Shown: positions 48,841-56,867 of the stretch, in pieces
How the letters are laid out: each line of letters opens with the position of its first letter
Numbering within the stretch: the first letter of the stretch is position 1
From: Paractinoplanes aksuensis
GTDB taxonomy: Bacteria; Actinomycetota; Actinomycetes; Mycobacteriales; Micromonosporaceae
Direction of reading: 5' to 3'
Assembly (NCBI RefSeq): GCF_024137025.1
Contig: NZ_JAMYJR010000033.1
Coordinates: 124,001 to 188,000 of the forward strand
Length of the DNA: 64,000 bases
Position numbers and translations under genes: made by a program
The notes under the pieces: generated by a model
Database searches by the model: none
Seen by the model: the letters and a program-made list of their open reading frames with translations, nothing else
Told to the model about the DNA's origin: nothing

Positions 48841-51447
48841 TCAGCGCCGCAGGGTCAGAATCAGGTCGACGACCAGGGCGGTCCAGCCGGTCTGGTGCCA
48901 GGCGCCCAGGCCGGCGCCGTTGTCGCCGTGGAAGTACTCGGGGAAGACGATGAGATCTTTCCAGTCGGGGTGTTCCTGCAGGATGCGGTTGGCGCCGTAG
49001 ATCGGGCGGTGGCCGTTCTCGTCCGGCAGGAACAGCGAGATCAGCCGCCGCGACAGGTCGTCGGCCACTTCGGCCAGCGGCATCTTCTGTTGCGCGCCGG
49101 TCGGGTACTCGGCCTTCATGTCGTCGCCGAAGAACTCGGCGTACTCGCGCAGGGCCTCGATGAGCAGATAGTTGACGGGCATCCAGACCGGGCCGCGCCA
49201 GTTGGAGTTGCCGCCGAACAGGCCGCTGGTGCTCTCGGCAGGCTCGTAGCCGACGGTGAAGTCCGAGCCGCCGAGCGAAACGGTGAACGGTTTCTCGAGG
49301 TGACTTCGGGACAAGGTCCTGATTCCGTACGCCGAGAGGAACTCGTCCGGGTCGAGCATGCGGGCCAGGATCCGCAGCAGCTGGTCCTGCCCGACCATCG
49401 ACAGCAGGCGCTGCTGCACCCCTTGGGCCGACAGCCGCCGGGCGCTGATGATGTCGGCGTACTCGCCCTGCGACGCCTGCAGCCAGCGCAGCCGCGCGTT
49501 CAGCTCGGGCAGGCGGTCGAGGGTGGTCTTGGTCAGCCGCGTGGTGGCGGCCAACGGCAGCAGGCCTACCACCGATCGTACTTTCAAGGGCAGTTTGTGG
49601 CCGTCGGGCAGGCGCAACTGGTCGTAGAAGAAGCAGTCCTCGTCGTCCCACAGGCCCTGGCGGTACGCGGCCTCGGCGATGTACGCGAAGTGCTCGAAGA
49701 ACTTCGTCGCCATGTCCTCGTAGGTGCGATCGTGCAGGGCCAGCCGGATCGCCATGTCGAGCAGGTTGAGCGCGTACATCGCCATCCAGCCCGTGCCGTC
49801 GGACTGTTCCAGCACCCCGGCCACCGGCAGCGCGGCCGAGCGGTCGAACGGGCCCACGTTGTCGAGCCCGAGGAAGCCGCCCTCGAACACGTTGTTGCCG
49901 CCCACGTCCTTGCGGTTGACCCACCAGGTGAAGTTGAGCAGCAGCTTGTGCATGACCCGGGCCAGGAAGTCGAAGTCGCGCCCGCCGTCGATCTCGAAGA
50001 CGCGCAGCGCGGCCCACGCGTGCACGGGCGGGTTCACGTCGCCGAAGGCCCACTCGTAGGCCGGGATCTGGCCGTTGGGGTGCATGTACCACTCGCGCAG
50101 CAGCAGCACGAGCTGGGCCTTGGCGAACGCGGGGTCGACCCGGGCGATCGAGACACAGTGGAACGCCAGGTCCCACGCCGCGTACCAGGGGTACTCCCAC
50201 GAGTCGGGCATCGAGACGACGTCGAAGCTGTTCATGTGCCACCAGGCGTTGTTGCGCCCGTAGCGCCGGCCCGGGGGCGGGGGCGCCGAGCCCGGATCGC
50301 CGGTGAGCCACTGCTTGACGTCGAAGTGGTAGAACTGCTTGCCCCACATCAGCCCCGCGATGCCCTGCCGGGCCACGGCGGCTTCGTCCGGGGTTGCGGA
50401 CGGCGGGATCAACTCGGCGAAGTAGTCGTCGGCCTCGGCCCGGCGCCCCCTCATGACGTACGAGAATTCGTCGCCCAGATCGAGGCCGGCGATCGGCTCG
50501 TCGTCCTGGGCCAGGCGCAACCGGATCGTCCGGCTCTCCCCCGGTCCGAGCGTGAGCACGTAGTGCAACGAGCCCTTGGTGCCCTCACCGGCCGGGTTGA
50601 CCGTGGGCGCGCCGGCCACGACGTGATCGTTGATGCCGTCCTTGGGATACAGGCTCTTGCCCGGCTGACCCCACAGGCGCTGCGCGTTGGTCTCGTTGTC
50701 GCAGAGCAGCGGGGTGGGCTCGCCCTCGCCTTCGAGCAGCAGGTGGCCGAGGGTGCGATGGGCGCCGGCGAGACGGCCGGGGCGCCCGGCGAGGGTGGGC
50801 ACAGGCCGGTTGGGCAGCCCCCATGACCACGTGTTGCGGAACCACAGCGTCGGCAGCACGTGCAGGGTGGCCTCGTCAGGGCCGCGGTTGGCCACCGTGA
50901 CGGCGATGCAGAGGTCGCGCGGGGAGGCCTTGGCGTAGTCGACGGTGACGGCCCAGTAGCGGTCGTCGTCGAAGACGCCGGTGTCGACCAGCTCGTACTC
51001 GGGTTCGGACCGCGAGCGCTGGCCGTTCACTCGCACCAGTTGGTCGTACGGGAAAGGATCTTGGGGGTAGTGGTAGCGCCAGCTCATCCACGAGTGGGTC
51101 GGCGTCGAGTCCTGGTACCACCAGTATTCCTTGGCGTCCTCGCCATGGTTGCCGCCGTCGCCGCCGAGGCCGAACATGCGTTCCTTGAGGATCGGGTCCT
51201 GCCCGTTCCACAGGGCGAGCCCGAAACAGAACGTCTGCCGCTCGTCGCAGATCCCGGCCATGCCGTCGTCGTTCCACCGGTAGGCCCGGGACCGCGCGTG
51301 GTCGTGCGGGAAGTAGTCCCAGGCGGTGCCGTGCTCGCTGTAGTCCTCCCGGACCGTGCCCCAGGCCCGCTCGGCCAGGTAGGGGCCCCAGGCCCGCCAC
51401 GGCTGCTCGCCCGAGTCGGCCTGCGCCAGCCGTAAGCGCTCCGCCAT
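48841..51447 (-). CDS. GH63/MGH1-like glucosidase
   Basis: An 868-residue cytoplasmic (no signal) glycoside hydrolase with the (alpha/alpha)6 barrel of the GH63 family. Recognisable stretches: AWGTVREDYSEHGTAWDYFP at the N-terminus, WEYPWYAAWDLAFHCVS with a likely catalytic Asp, GDVNPPVHAWA, QSDGTGWMAMYALNLL and NSNWRGPVWMPVNYL. Bacterial members hydrolyse glucosyl or mannosylglycerate-type substrates and are common in actinobacteria. It stands alone, with its start 39 bases from the end of the large histidine kinase gene on the same strand. Confidence 0.85.
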   Translation of the reverse strand: MAERLRLAQADSGEQPWRAWGPYLAERAWGTVREDYSEHGTAWDYFPHDHARSRAYRWNDDGMAGICDERQTFCFGLALWNGQDPILKERMFGLGGDGGNHGEDAKEYWWYQDSTPTHSWMSWRYHYPQDPFPYDQLVRVNGQRSRSEPEYELVDTGVFDDDRYWAVTVDYAKASPRDLCIAVTVANRGPDEATLHVLPTLWFRNTWSWGLPNRPVPTLAGRPGRLAGAHRTLGHLLLEGEGEPTPLLCDNETNAQRLWGQPGKSLYPKDGINDHVVAGAPTVNPAGEGTKGSLHYVLTLGPGESRTIRLRLAQDDEPIAGLDLGDEFSYVMRGRRAEADDYFAELIPPSATPDEAAVARQGIAGLMWGKQFYHFDVKQWLTGDPGSAPPPPGRRYGRNNAWWHMNSFDVVSMPDSWEYPWYAAWDLAFHCVSIARVDPAFAKAQLVLLLREWYMHPNGQIPAYEWAFGDVNPPVHAWAALRVFEIDGGRDFDFLARVMHKLLLNFTWWVNRKDVGGNNVFEGGFLGLDNVGPFDRSAALPVAGVLEQSDGTGWMAMYALNLLDMAIRLALHDRTYEDMATKFFEHFAYIAEAAYRQGLWDDEDCFFYDQLRLPDGHKLPLKVRSVVGLLPLAATTRLTKTTLDRLPELNARLRWLQASQGEYADIISARRLSAQGVQQRLLSMVGQDQLLRILARMLDPDEFLSAYGIRTLSRSHLEKPFTVSLGGSDFTVGYEPAESTSGLFGGNSNWRGPVWMPVNYLLIEALREYAEFFGDDMKAEYPTGAQQKMPLAEVADDLSRRLISLFLPDENGHRPIYGANRILQEHPDWKDLIVFPEYFHGDNGAGLGAWHQTGWTALVVDLILTLRR

Positions 51448-51486
51448 GCCCTTGATTGTGCACGAGAACAGCAGGTCAGCTGATGG

Positions 51487-54441
51487 CTACCGAGGGTCGA
51501 GGTCGGGGGTCGGCAGGGTCAGCGAGAACTCCGTGCCGCCGCCGGCCGCGGGGCGGGCCGTGAGCGTGCCGCCGTGGGCGTCGATGATCGCCTTGGTGAC
51601 GGCCAGGCCCAGGCCTGTGCCCTTGATGCCCGACTTCTGGGCGTTGCTGGCCCGGAAGAAGCGGCTGAACAGGTGCGGGTACTGCTCGGCCGGGATGCCG
51701 ATGCCGGTGTCGCTGATGGTGATCACCACGTTGTCGCCGTGGTGCCCGGCGTCGATTGTCACCGTGCCGCCGTCGGGCGTGTACTTGACCGCGTTGGAGA
51801 TCAGGTTGTCCAGGGCCTGGCGCAGACGCTGGGGGTCGGCCAGCACCTCCAGCTCCGGCTTGATGGCCGCGTTGAGCCGCAGGCCCTTGGCCGCCGCGCT
51901 GAGGTGGTGGCTGTGGAGCACCTCGTGCAGCACGCCGTCCGCGGCCATCGGGGCCGGGTCGATGCTGATGTGGCCGGCGTCGAGCCGGGCCAGGTCGAGC
52001 AGGTCGTCGACCAGGCCCTGCAGGTGCCGGGTGGTGCGGTCGACGACGGTGGCGTGCTTGCGTTCGGCGCCGGCCAGCCCGGGGCTGTCCAGCAACACCT
52101 CCGTGTACGCCTTGATGACGCCCACCGGGTTGCGGAGCTCGTGGATGACCAGGGCCGACAGCTCGTCCTTCATCCGGTCGAGCTGACGCAGCCGCTCGAC
52201 CTGCTCGCGCTCCTGCTCGAGCAGGCGCTCGCGCCGCTCGGAGAGCTCGTGCCGGTCGGTCACGTCGGTCGAGAGCCCGTCGACGAAGAGCCGGTCGCCC
52301 TCGAAGCGCGCGGCGGCCCGGGTCCAGATCCAGCGGACCACGCCGTCGAGCCCGACCACGCGGCACTCCATCTCGGCGTGTTCGCCGGCGAGCAACGCCT
52401 GGTTGAACTCGTCCAGGATCCCGGTGTCGTCCGGGTGGACCTGGTCGGCCAGGGTGGTCGGCTCCGTGACGGAGACCGGGCCACCGAAGACGGCGGCGCT
52501 GTTGGGGCTGGTGTAAACGAGGCGCGGTCCCTCGCCGGCGACCGCCTCGACGGTCCAGACGTAGTCGTTGACCTGGGCCACGATCCGGTCGAAGTTGCGG
52601 CGGGACTCGGCCAGGGCCAGCGACATGTCCTCGGCCCAGCGGCGCTCGACGAACCGGCCCAGGTGGGCCGCGGCCGCGTCCAGCATCTGCACGGTGTCGT
52701 TGTCGTACGGCAGATCCTGGTCGGTGTAGAAGGCGAGCACGCCGAGCGTACGGCGCCCGGAGCGCACGGGGACGCCGACCGCGACCTGGATGCCGACCTC
52801 GTGCATCTCGGTCCGGCCCTCGTCGACCATGTCGGCCGGCATCGCGCTGGTGTCCCACCACACCTCGCGGTTGCGGGCCCAGACGAGACCGGGCAGGCCT
52901 TCCCCGAGCACGAAGGTGAGCGGCGTGTCGCCCGTGAAGGCCGACAGGTCGCGGTCGCCGGTGGTGTGCGAGCTGTGCCGCACGATGCTCTTGCGGTCGT
53001 CGGTGACCTGCCAGTACTCGCCGCACGACCAGCCCAGCGTCTCGGCGATGGCGGCCACCGCCTCGATGCCGGCGTCCTTGGCGTTGGTGGCGTCGGAGAG
53101 CACCTGCGCCACCGCGTGCCGGGCCCGGCGCAGCTCCTCGGCCCGGTGGACCTCGGTGATGTCGTGGAACGCCACGACCGCGCCCAGCCGGCGGTTGTCG
53201 CCGGTCTCGATCGGCCGCCCGTTGGTGACGAACCGGCGCCAGGCGTCCGGCGTCTTGACCACCATGTGCTGACCCTCGACGCTCTCGCCGGCCTGGGCCC
53301 GGGTGAGCGGCATCCGGGTGATCGGCGTACGGCCGTCCGACTCGTGCACCTGGAAGCCGGCCAGCCACTCGGCAGCCGACGTGTCGGGCGTGATCTGCTG
53401 GCCGGTCACCTCGCGCGCGGCCCGGTTGAGCAGGGTCATCCGGCCCTCGGTGTCGCACGCCGCGATGCCGACGTCGACGCTGTCGAGCACGGCCTCGAGA
53501 AAGGCGTGCTCCTCGTCCAGCTTCTTGCGGTGCTGCTCCATCTCCGAGGTGGCGACCAGGCGGCCGGTGATGTCGTGCAGGAAGGCGTGGCAGACCGTGC
53601 CGCCGGGCTCGGCCACCACCTGCAGGGTCATCTCGGCCGGGAACTCGCGGCCGGTGCTGGTCAGCGCGGCGATCCGCAGGTGCTGACCGGAGAGCTGGGA
53701 GTCGCCGCTGACCCGGACGCGCTTCATGCCGGCCAGGTGGTCGGCCCGGAACCGCTCCGGGATGATCAGGTCGGCGATGTTGCGGCCGGCGACCTCGTCG
53801 GCGCGGTAGCCGAACATGCGCTCGGCGGCCCCGTTCCAGTCGATCACGTCGCCGTCGAGGTCGGTCGAGATGTACGCGTCGTGGGTCGCGCTCAGCACGG
53901 CGCTCAGCCGGGCCGCCGAGATCGCCTGCTCGGCCTGGGCCAGGCGCAGCGCCACCTCGGACTCGGCCGCCTCGGCCAGGTCGCGCAGCACGGCGATGTC
54001 GTCGAAGCTCCACTCCCGGGGCACCGAGTCGACCACGCAGAACGAGCCCAGGACGTGACCGTCGGGCGAGCGCAGGGGCATTCCGGCGTACGCGATGGCG
54101 TCGTACTCGCCGATGGCCGGGCTGTCGTGCAGCCGGGCGTCGAGGCGGGCGTCGCCGACGATGAGCGGGCTCTGGTCGTCGACGACGTACTTGCAGTACG
54201 AGTGGGACAGCGGGGTCTGCCGGGTCTCGGCCAGCTCTCCGGTGAGCCCGTACGCGCTGGCGAAGCGCTGCCGGTCCTCGTCGACCAGCGACACGAGCGC
54301 GGTCGGGGCGGCCAGCGTGCGGGCGGCCAGCTTCGTCAGGCGGTCGAGCGCGTGGACGCCCTCGGCCTCGAGCAGACCGGTGGCCCGCAGCGCACGGAGG
54401 CGTCCGGCCGCCTGCCGCGGCGTACCCGTTGAAGTCAGCAC
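51487..54441 (-). CDS. Multi-PAS/GAF soluble sensor histidine kinase
   Basis: About 984 residues from the GTG at 54441 (a start at 54552 is possible but would translate a palindrome and has no ribosome site). It has no membrane segment. Order: GAF (about 20-165), PAS (HDAYISTDLDGDVIDWNGAA), second PAS (DSVDVGIAACDTEGRMTLLN), second GAF (about 420-590), third PAS (MVYTSPNSAAV-like, about 620-720), HisKA with VIHELRNPVGV (His near 767) and HATPase_c (NLISNAVKYTP, SDTGIGIP, GTGLGLAVTKAI). This is a phytochrome-like layout without the bilin cysteine context. No response regulator gene is adjacent, so it is an orphan. Confidence 0.9.
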   Translation of the reverse strand: MLTSTGTPRQAAGRLRALRATGLLEAEGVHALDRLTKLAARTLAAPTALVSLVDEDRQRFASAYGLTGELAETRQTPLSHSYCKYVVDDQSPLIVGDARLDARLHDSPAIGEYDAIAYAGMPLRSPDGHVLGSFCVVDSVPREWSFDDIAVLRDLAEAAESEVALRLAQAEQAISAARLSAVLSATHDAYISTDLDGDVIDWNGAAERMFGYRADEVAGRNIADLIIPERFRADHLAGMKRVRVSGDSQLSGQHLRIAALTSTGREFPAEMTLQVVAEPGGTVCHAFLHDITGRLVATSEMEQHRKKLDEEHAFLEAVLDSVDVGIAACDTEGRMTLLNRAAREVTGQQITPDTSAAEWLAGFQVHESDGRTPITRMPLTRAQAGESVEGQHMVVKTPDAWRRFVTNGRPIETGDNRRLGAVVAFHDITEVHRAEELRRARHAVAQVLSDATNAKDAGIEAVAAIAETLGWSCGEYWQVTDDRKSIVRHSSHTTGDRDLSAFTGDTPLTFVLGEGLPGLVWARNREVWWDTSAMPADMVDEGRTEMHEVGIQVAVGVPVRSGRRTLGVLAFYTDQDLPYDNDTVQMLDAAAAHLGRFVERRWAEDMSLALAESRRNFDRIVAQVNDYVWTVEAVAGEGPRLVYTSPNSAAVFGGPVSVTEPTTLADQVHPDDTGILDEFNQALLAGEHAEMECRVVGLDGVVRWIWTRAAARFEGDRLFVDGLSTDVTDRHELSERRERLLEQEREQVERLRQLDRMKDELSALVIHELRNPVGVIKAYTEVLLDSPGLAGAERKHATVVDRTTRHLQGLVDDLLDLARLDAGHISIDPAPMAADGVLHEVLHSHHLSAAAKGLRLNAAIKPELEVLADPQRLRQALDNLISNAVKYTPDGGTVTIDAGHHGDNVVITISDTGIGIPAEQYPHLFSRFFRASNAQKSGIKGTGLGLAVTKAIIDAHGGTLTARPAAGGGTEFSLTLPTPDLDPR

Positions 54442-54483
54442 GGAGCCTGGTATCGGTCCGGCCGGGCCGTACTTGAGACAAGC

Positions 54484-54505
54484 GGCCGGACAAAAATGTC
54501 CGGCC
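54484..54505. promoter_or_regulatory. Perfect inverted repeat upstream of the large histidine kinase
   Basis: GGCCGGACA and TGTCCGGCC flank AAAA, 43 bases upstream of the kinase GTG. It could be an operator or, read as RNA, a small hairpin in the leader. It lacks a downstream T-run on the minus strand, so a terminator for the upstream small secreted protein gene is less likely. Confidence 0.45.
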
Positions 54506-54589
54506 TTTATCTCATTGCGGAAAGAATGGCGCGAATTCGCTCCACTTCCCATCGACGCCTTTTTCTCCGTGAATTCACTGTGAAAGAAA

Positions 54590-54626
54590 GCGAGGGCCGC
54601 ACCCGTCGCCGGGGTACGGCCCTCGC
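54590..54626 (-). terminator. Terminator of the small secreted protein gene
   Basis: A perfect 10-bp stem, GCGAGGGCCG with CGGCCCTCGC, around a 17-nt loop, followed on the minus strand by TTTCTTTC. It begins 20 bases past the stop of the 54647-55003 gene. Confidence 0.7.
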
Positions 54627-54646
54627 TCCTATTTCAGGAAATCAGT

Positions 54647-55003
54647 TCACCGGTGACCGCGCGGACCGTGACCCTTCGGGCCGCCGTGGTGGTGGCCCCG
54701 GACGTCCCACTGCGCCTCGAGGGCGACCCAGCCGCGCTTGAAGCCGCGCTGCACCCGGTCGCAGTCGAAGTCGTCCCACTTGTTGCGGAACTCACCGATC
54801 TTGCCGGCCCGGTTGCAGGCCTTCATCGTGCGGTAATACCCGACGACGCGGTCCTTGCTCTTGAACTTGTGGTCCTGGACCTGAACGGCGGAGCCCTTCG
54901 CGGCCGGGGCGGCGGGGGCCGCCGAGGCCGGGCCGGCGCCCATCGCGAGGCCGGCGGCAACGGCCAGGCCGGTCATGGCGAACACGCGCGAGACCTTGTT
55001 CAT
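54647..55003 (-). CDS. Small secreted His/Gly-rich protein
   Basis: A 118-residue precursor from the ATG at 55003. It has a clear signal peptide (FAMTGLAVAAGLAMGAGPAS, cleaved near ASA-AP). The mature part has two cysteines (MKACNRAG and DFDCDRVQ), likely a disulfide, a basic/aromatic middle and a C-terminal HHHGGPKGHGPRGHR stretch that could bind metal. Similar small exported proteins with a YYxTxxxCxxAG motif are frequent in actinobacteria, with no known function. Confidence 0.75.
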   Translation of the reverse strand: MNKVSRVFAMTGLAVAAGLAMGAGPASAAPAAPAAKGSAVQVQDHKFKSKDRVVGYYRTMKACNRAGKIGEFRNKWDDFDCDRVQRGFKRGWVALEAQWDVRGHHHGGPKGHGPRGHR

Positions 55004-55117
55004 GACAACGCCTTTCTCTCTTTGCACACAAGCTTGCGCTTGATGCAGGAGATATTAGGGACGCCGCCACAATTATCGGCCACAGAAACGCAACCACTAA
55101 AGGGTGACTTCAAATGA

Positions 55118-55933
55118 TCAAGAAAACTTGTCCAGTTCGAATCTTTCCAGCAATCCGGGGGCGAAAATGCCGGCGACAGCGATCAGCGAGATCGTGACGA
55201 ACCCGGTCCGCAGGACCACGGTCTCCACCTTGCCGCCGACCTTGACCGCCATCCCGTTGGGGACGCCGACCATCCGCCACAGCCGGCGTCCGGTCGGCAC
55301 GGGCCACAGGATGGGCACCCCGGACTTGGTGATCATGTCGCCGAACAGGTGCACCACGCACCCCACGGCCACCGCGAACCCCAGCATCGGATAACCCCGG
55401 TCGCCGGGCAGGTTGGCCGCGGTGAACCAGGCGATCACGGCCGCGCAGAGGGTGACGATGACCCAGCCCGCCCGCTCGGCCCACTTGTCGAACAGGCCGC
55501 GCAGGGCGAGACCGGCCATGAAGAAGACGATCCCGATCAGGGCCCACTTGCCGTAGTGGCCGGCCAGCGACGTCGTGCCCCAGCCGACCAGCGCGGCGAA
55601 GGGCAGGGTGTGGGTGAACGTCCGGTGGCCGTTGGTCCGGCGTGGGTCCTTGCTGAGCCGGGTCGCCGTGTAGATGCCGAGCGACACCTTCTCGATCACC
55701 TCGGCCGCGAACAGCGAGAACACCCCGAACGTACGGGCGACGGTCGCGCCCCCCTGGTTGCGGGTGACCTTGCCCGAGAGGTCCAGGTCGGGTAGCAGCG
55801 CGCCGCCCGCGCAGACCAGGGTGCCGACCCCCACGGCGAGCGGCGACTGCTCGTACCCGGCGAAGTGGTCCAGGGCCCAGGTCCCGGCCAGCCAGGCGGT
55901 TGCTCCCGAAAGAGCGTGCGACGGACCCATCAT
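55118..55933 (-). CDS. YdjM-like membrane-bound metal-dependent hydrolase family protein
   Basis: A 271-residue membrane protein of the DUF457/YdjM family: N-terminal MMGPSHALSGA with a conserved histidine, acidic GALLPDLDLSG, and HRTFTHTLPF plus CVVHLFGDMITKSGVPILWP, the His/Asp residues expected for a metal site, with four or five helices between. In E. coli ydjM is repressed by LexA; here a near-consensus actinobacterial SOS box lies 17 bases upstream of the ATG. A role in DNA-damage-induced membrane remodelling is suggested by analogy only. Confidence 0.85.
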   Translation of the reverse strand: MMGPSHALSGATAWLAGTWALDHFAGYEQSPLAVGVGTLVCAGGALLPDLDLSGKVTRNQGGATVARTFGVFSLFAAEVIEKVSLGIYTATRLSKDPRRTNGHRTFTHTLPFAALVGWGTTSLAGHYGKWALIGIVFFMAGLALRGLFDKWAERAGWVIVTLCAAVIAWFTAANLPGDRGYPMLGFAVAVGCVVHLFGDMITKSGVPILWPVPTGRRLWRMVGVPNGMAVKVGGKVETVVLRTGFVTISLIAVAGIFAPGLLERFELDKFS

Positions 55934-55942
55934 GTGTGTGAA

Positions 55943-55972
55943 ACCCTCCCCGAACTAATGTTCGAGGAGGGT
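55943..55972. promoter_or_regulatory. LexA/SOS-type box inside a 30-bp palindrome covering the ribosome site
   Basis: CCGAACTAATGTTCGA (55950-55965) matches the actinobacterial SOS consensus TCGAAC-N4-GTTCGA except for the first base. It is flanked by ACCCTCC (55943-55949) and GGAGGGT (55966-55972), making a near-perfect 30-bp palindrome. On the minus strand GGAGGG, the ribosome site of the ydjM-like gene, is one outer arm, so the same sequence could be a LexA operator in DNA and a translation-blocking hairpin in RNA. Confidence 0.65.
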
Positions 55973-55992
55973 GTCAAATCACGGCAGGTTGA

Positions 55993-56487
55993 TCAACAAC
56001 CTCGATGTCCACTGTGGAATCGCTGCGGGCCGCCCCAGCCCGGGCCGTTCCAGGGCGCGACGCCGTGACCGAGGCTGTACTCCATCTGCCAGCGGCGGTA
56101 GCGGGCGTGCTTGAAGAGGCCGATGACCAGGAACGTGAGCGGGATGGCGGGCCAGAAGAACTGCGCCCCCGAAATGATCCACAACCCGGTCAGGATCATG
56201 GCGATCGAGACGATGATCCAGGCGTGCCGGCGCAGGCTCCGGCGTGTCGCGATCTTGGCCTCGGGGGTGTTGGCCAGGGCGGTCCAGCCCCCGTTGGGCA
56301 GGTCGGCGGTGAGCGGGCCGAGCTCGTCGCGGAACTTGCTGGCGTACACCTGGGCCAGGCGCTCCTCACCCTCGGTGAGGTCGAGACGGCCCTCGGCCAT
56401 CGCCGCCCGCAGGATCTCGGCGACCTGCTCGCGCTCCTTGTCCGACGTGCGGACGCGCTTGGTGCTCGTGCTCTCGTTGGGCTGCAT
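55993..56487 (-). CDS. DUF1707 domain membrane protein
   Basis: A 164-residue protein from the ATG at 56487, with GAGGAGGA upstream. The N-terminal DUF1707 domain has VRTSDKEREQVAEILRAAMA then EGRLDLTEGEERLAQVYASK, a SHOCT-like helical module, followed by two adjacent helices (IIVSIAMILTGLWIISG and FFWPAIPLTFLVIGLF) and a Gly/His-rich tail. In actinobacteria these proteins often neighbour two-component systems; here the NarL-type kinase gene is divergent, 380 bases away. Confidence 0.85.
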   Translation of the reverse strand: MQPNESTSTKRVRTSDKEREQVAEILRAAMAEGRLDLTEGEERLAQVYASKFRDELGPLTADLPNGGWTALANTPEAKIATRRSLRRHAWIIVSIAMILTGLWIISGAQFFWPAIPLTFLVIGLFKHARYRRWQMEYSLGHGVAPWNGPGWGGPQRFHSGHRGC

Positions 56488-56867
56488 CCCGGGTCCTCCT
56501 CGATCGGCGTCGTGTTCCCAGAATCGGCTTTCCGGGCCGCCACGGCGTCGGCCCGGCGGAGCATCTTCCGGGCGGCCTCCGGGTGGGTTCCGGCCCCTTG
56601 GCGTACGACCGGGGGCGCACGCCGTCCACCCGGGGTACGACGCCGGGAGTAGCCGAAACCAAACCCTGCTCCGATGCACCCGCCCCCACCGGTGCCGTAA
56701 CTTCGGCACTGCACCCCGTTGCGCGGGCGTGCTCGCCAACCGACTCGCCGGCCTTACCGGACTTTCCAACGGCGGGGTGGCGTCTCGCTTCACACGGGCG
56801 GGGGCTTCCCGCTTCGCACGGACGACCTCGCCTCACACGGCGACGACACCAAGGAAGGGGCGGAGGC

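Noticed and set aside
51574..54432. Frame of about 950 codons opposite the PAS/GAF histidine kinase
   Set aside because: Antisense composition and no motif; the kinase frame is unambiguous.
54484..54505. Terminator call for the perfect GGCCGGACA hairpin
   Set aside because: It has no T-run on the relevant strand, and a better terminator (54590-54626) already follows the small secreted protein gene.
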